Below, piece after piece: positions 60,899-60,958 of a stretch of 60,958 nucleotides of DNA; position 1 is the stretch's first letter, and every line of letters starts with the position of its first letter. This stretch comes from Rhizobiaceae bacterium (lineage in GTDB: Bacteria > Pseudomonadota > Alphaproteobacteria > Rhizobiales > Rhizobiaceae), in assembly GCA_016742175.1 (NCBI GenBank), contig JACVCH010000023.1, positions 1 through 60,958 of the forward strand, written 5' to 3'. The notes below the pieces were generated by a model. It searched no databases and was not told the DNA's origin. It was given only the letters and a program-made list of their open reading frames with translations. The position numbers and the translations under genes are program-made.

Positions 60899-60958
60899 TT
60901 ACTGGGCGACCCGGCGACCGAAGCCGCCGGCGGGACGCGGCACGCCGCCCATCTGCAC
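60899..60958 (-). CDS. C-terminal fragment of an upstream gene
   Basis: The last 19 codons of a minus-strand frame that enters from beyond the window, reading QMGGVPRPAGGFGRRVAQ then stop (TAA at 60899-60901). It ends 21 bp before the acidic protein's start codon, so it is probably cotranscribed with it. Too short to identify. Confidence 0.4.
   Translation of the reverse strand: MQMGGVPRPAGGFGRRVAQ

Overview
The window is mostly one high-GC alphaproteobacterial chromosome segment of the order Hyphomicrobiales (Rhizobiales). The evidence is gene order and family content. A block rpoZ - rsh - pyrE - DUF2062 - acpS - lepB - rnc - era - recO lies at 33.2-40.9 kb. There is also a Rhizobiales-type porin, a TIGR02301 protein, and intergenic palindromes of the RIME type. 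No rRNA, prophage, insertion sequence or CRISPR array was seen. One tRNA (Ser, anticodon GCU) is present.

Layout. (1) 0.4-9.7 kb: an exopolysaccharide locus, mostly minus strand, with a Wzz/GumC-like chain-length protein, a VpsF-like polymerase, a CapK-like adenylating enzyme, a Wzx-like flippase and three GT4 glycosyltransferases, one of them in opposite orientation. (2) 9.9-12.7 kb: a coiled-coil hypothetical protein, an SDR without its catalytic residues, a phosphoribosyltransferase and an SRPBCC protein. (3) 12.8-25.7 kb: a divergent LysR regulator followed by a ten-gene collinear cluster: ATP-dependent hydantoinase A and B, two creatinase/M24-fold proteins with substituted metal ligands, an MmgE/PrpD protein, an NMT1/SsuA-type ABC importer and an ACMSD-type amidohydrolase. 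It looks like a complete uptake-and-degradation unit for an unidentified cyclic amide or imide, and is the best candidate here for an undescribed pathway. (4) 25.75-32.96 kb: tRNA-Ser, porin, Slt-type lytic transglycosylase, dapA, smpB, a family-5 UDG and a NYN-domain protein. (5) 33.2-41.4 kb: the conserved housekeeping block. (6) 41.5-51.7 kb: an MFS transporter, a LysM protein, an MscS channel, a coupled GNAT/C39-peptidase fusion plus RimK-like ATP-grasp ligase, an HD hydrolase, YgfZ, several conserved hypotheticals, a NUDIX hydrolase, an SRAP protein and an overlooked 55-residue gene. (7) 51.9-58.1 kb: cysS, DUF559 and GFA genes between two palindromic repeats, cimA, a RarD-type transporter and a LOG protein.

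Both ends look foreign. On the left, about 1-374 breaks a glycosyltransferase gene and carries a fragment resembling actinobacterial F420-dependent luciferase-like oxidoreductases. On the right, from about 59,27x, the sequence switches inside another gene to a TPR lipoprotein and an acidic protein of sphingomonad character. Both junctions lie mid-gene, so assembly or amplification chimerism is much likelier than natural transfer. The ends should not be used for biology until checked.

Four kinds of palindromic intergenic repeat are present. One copy carries along a degenerate copy of the 3' end of cysS, 26 kb from the real gene.
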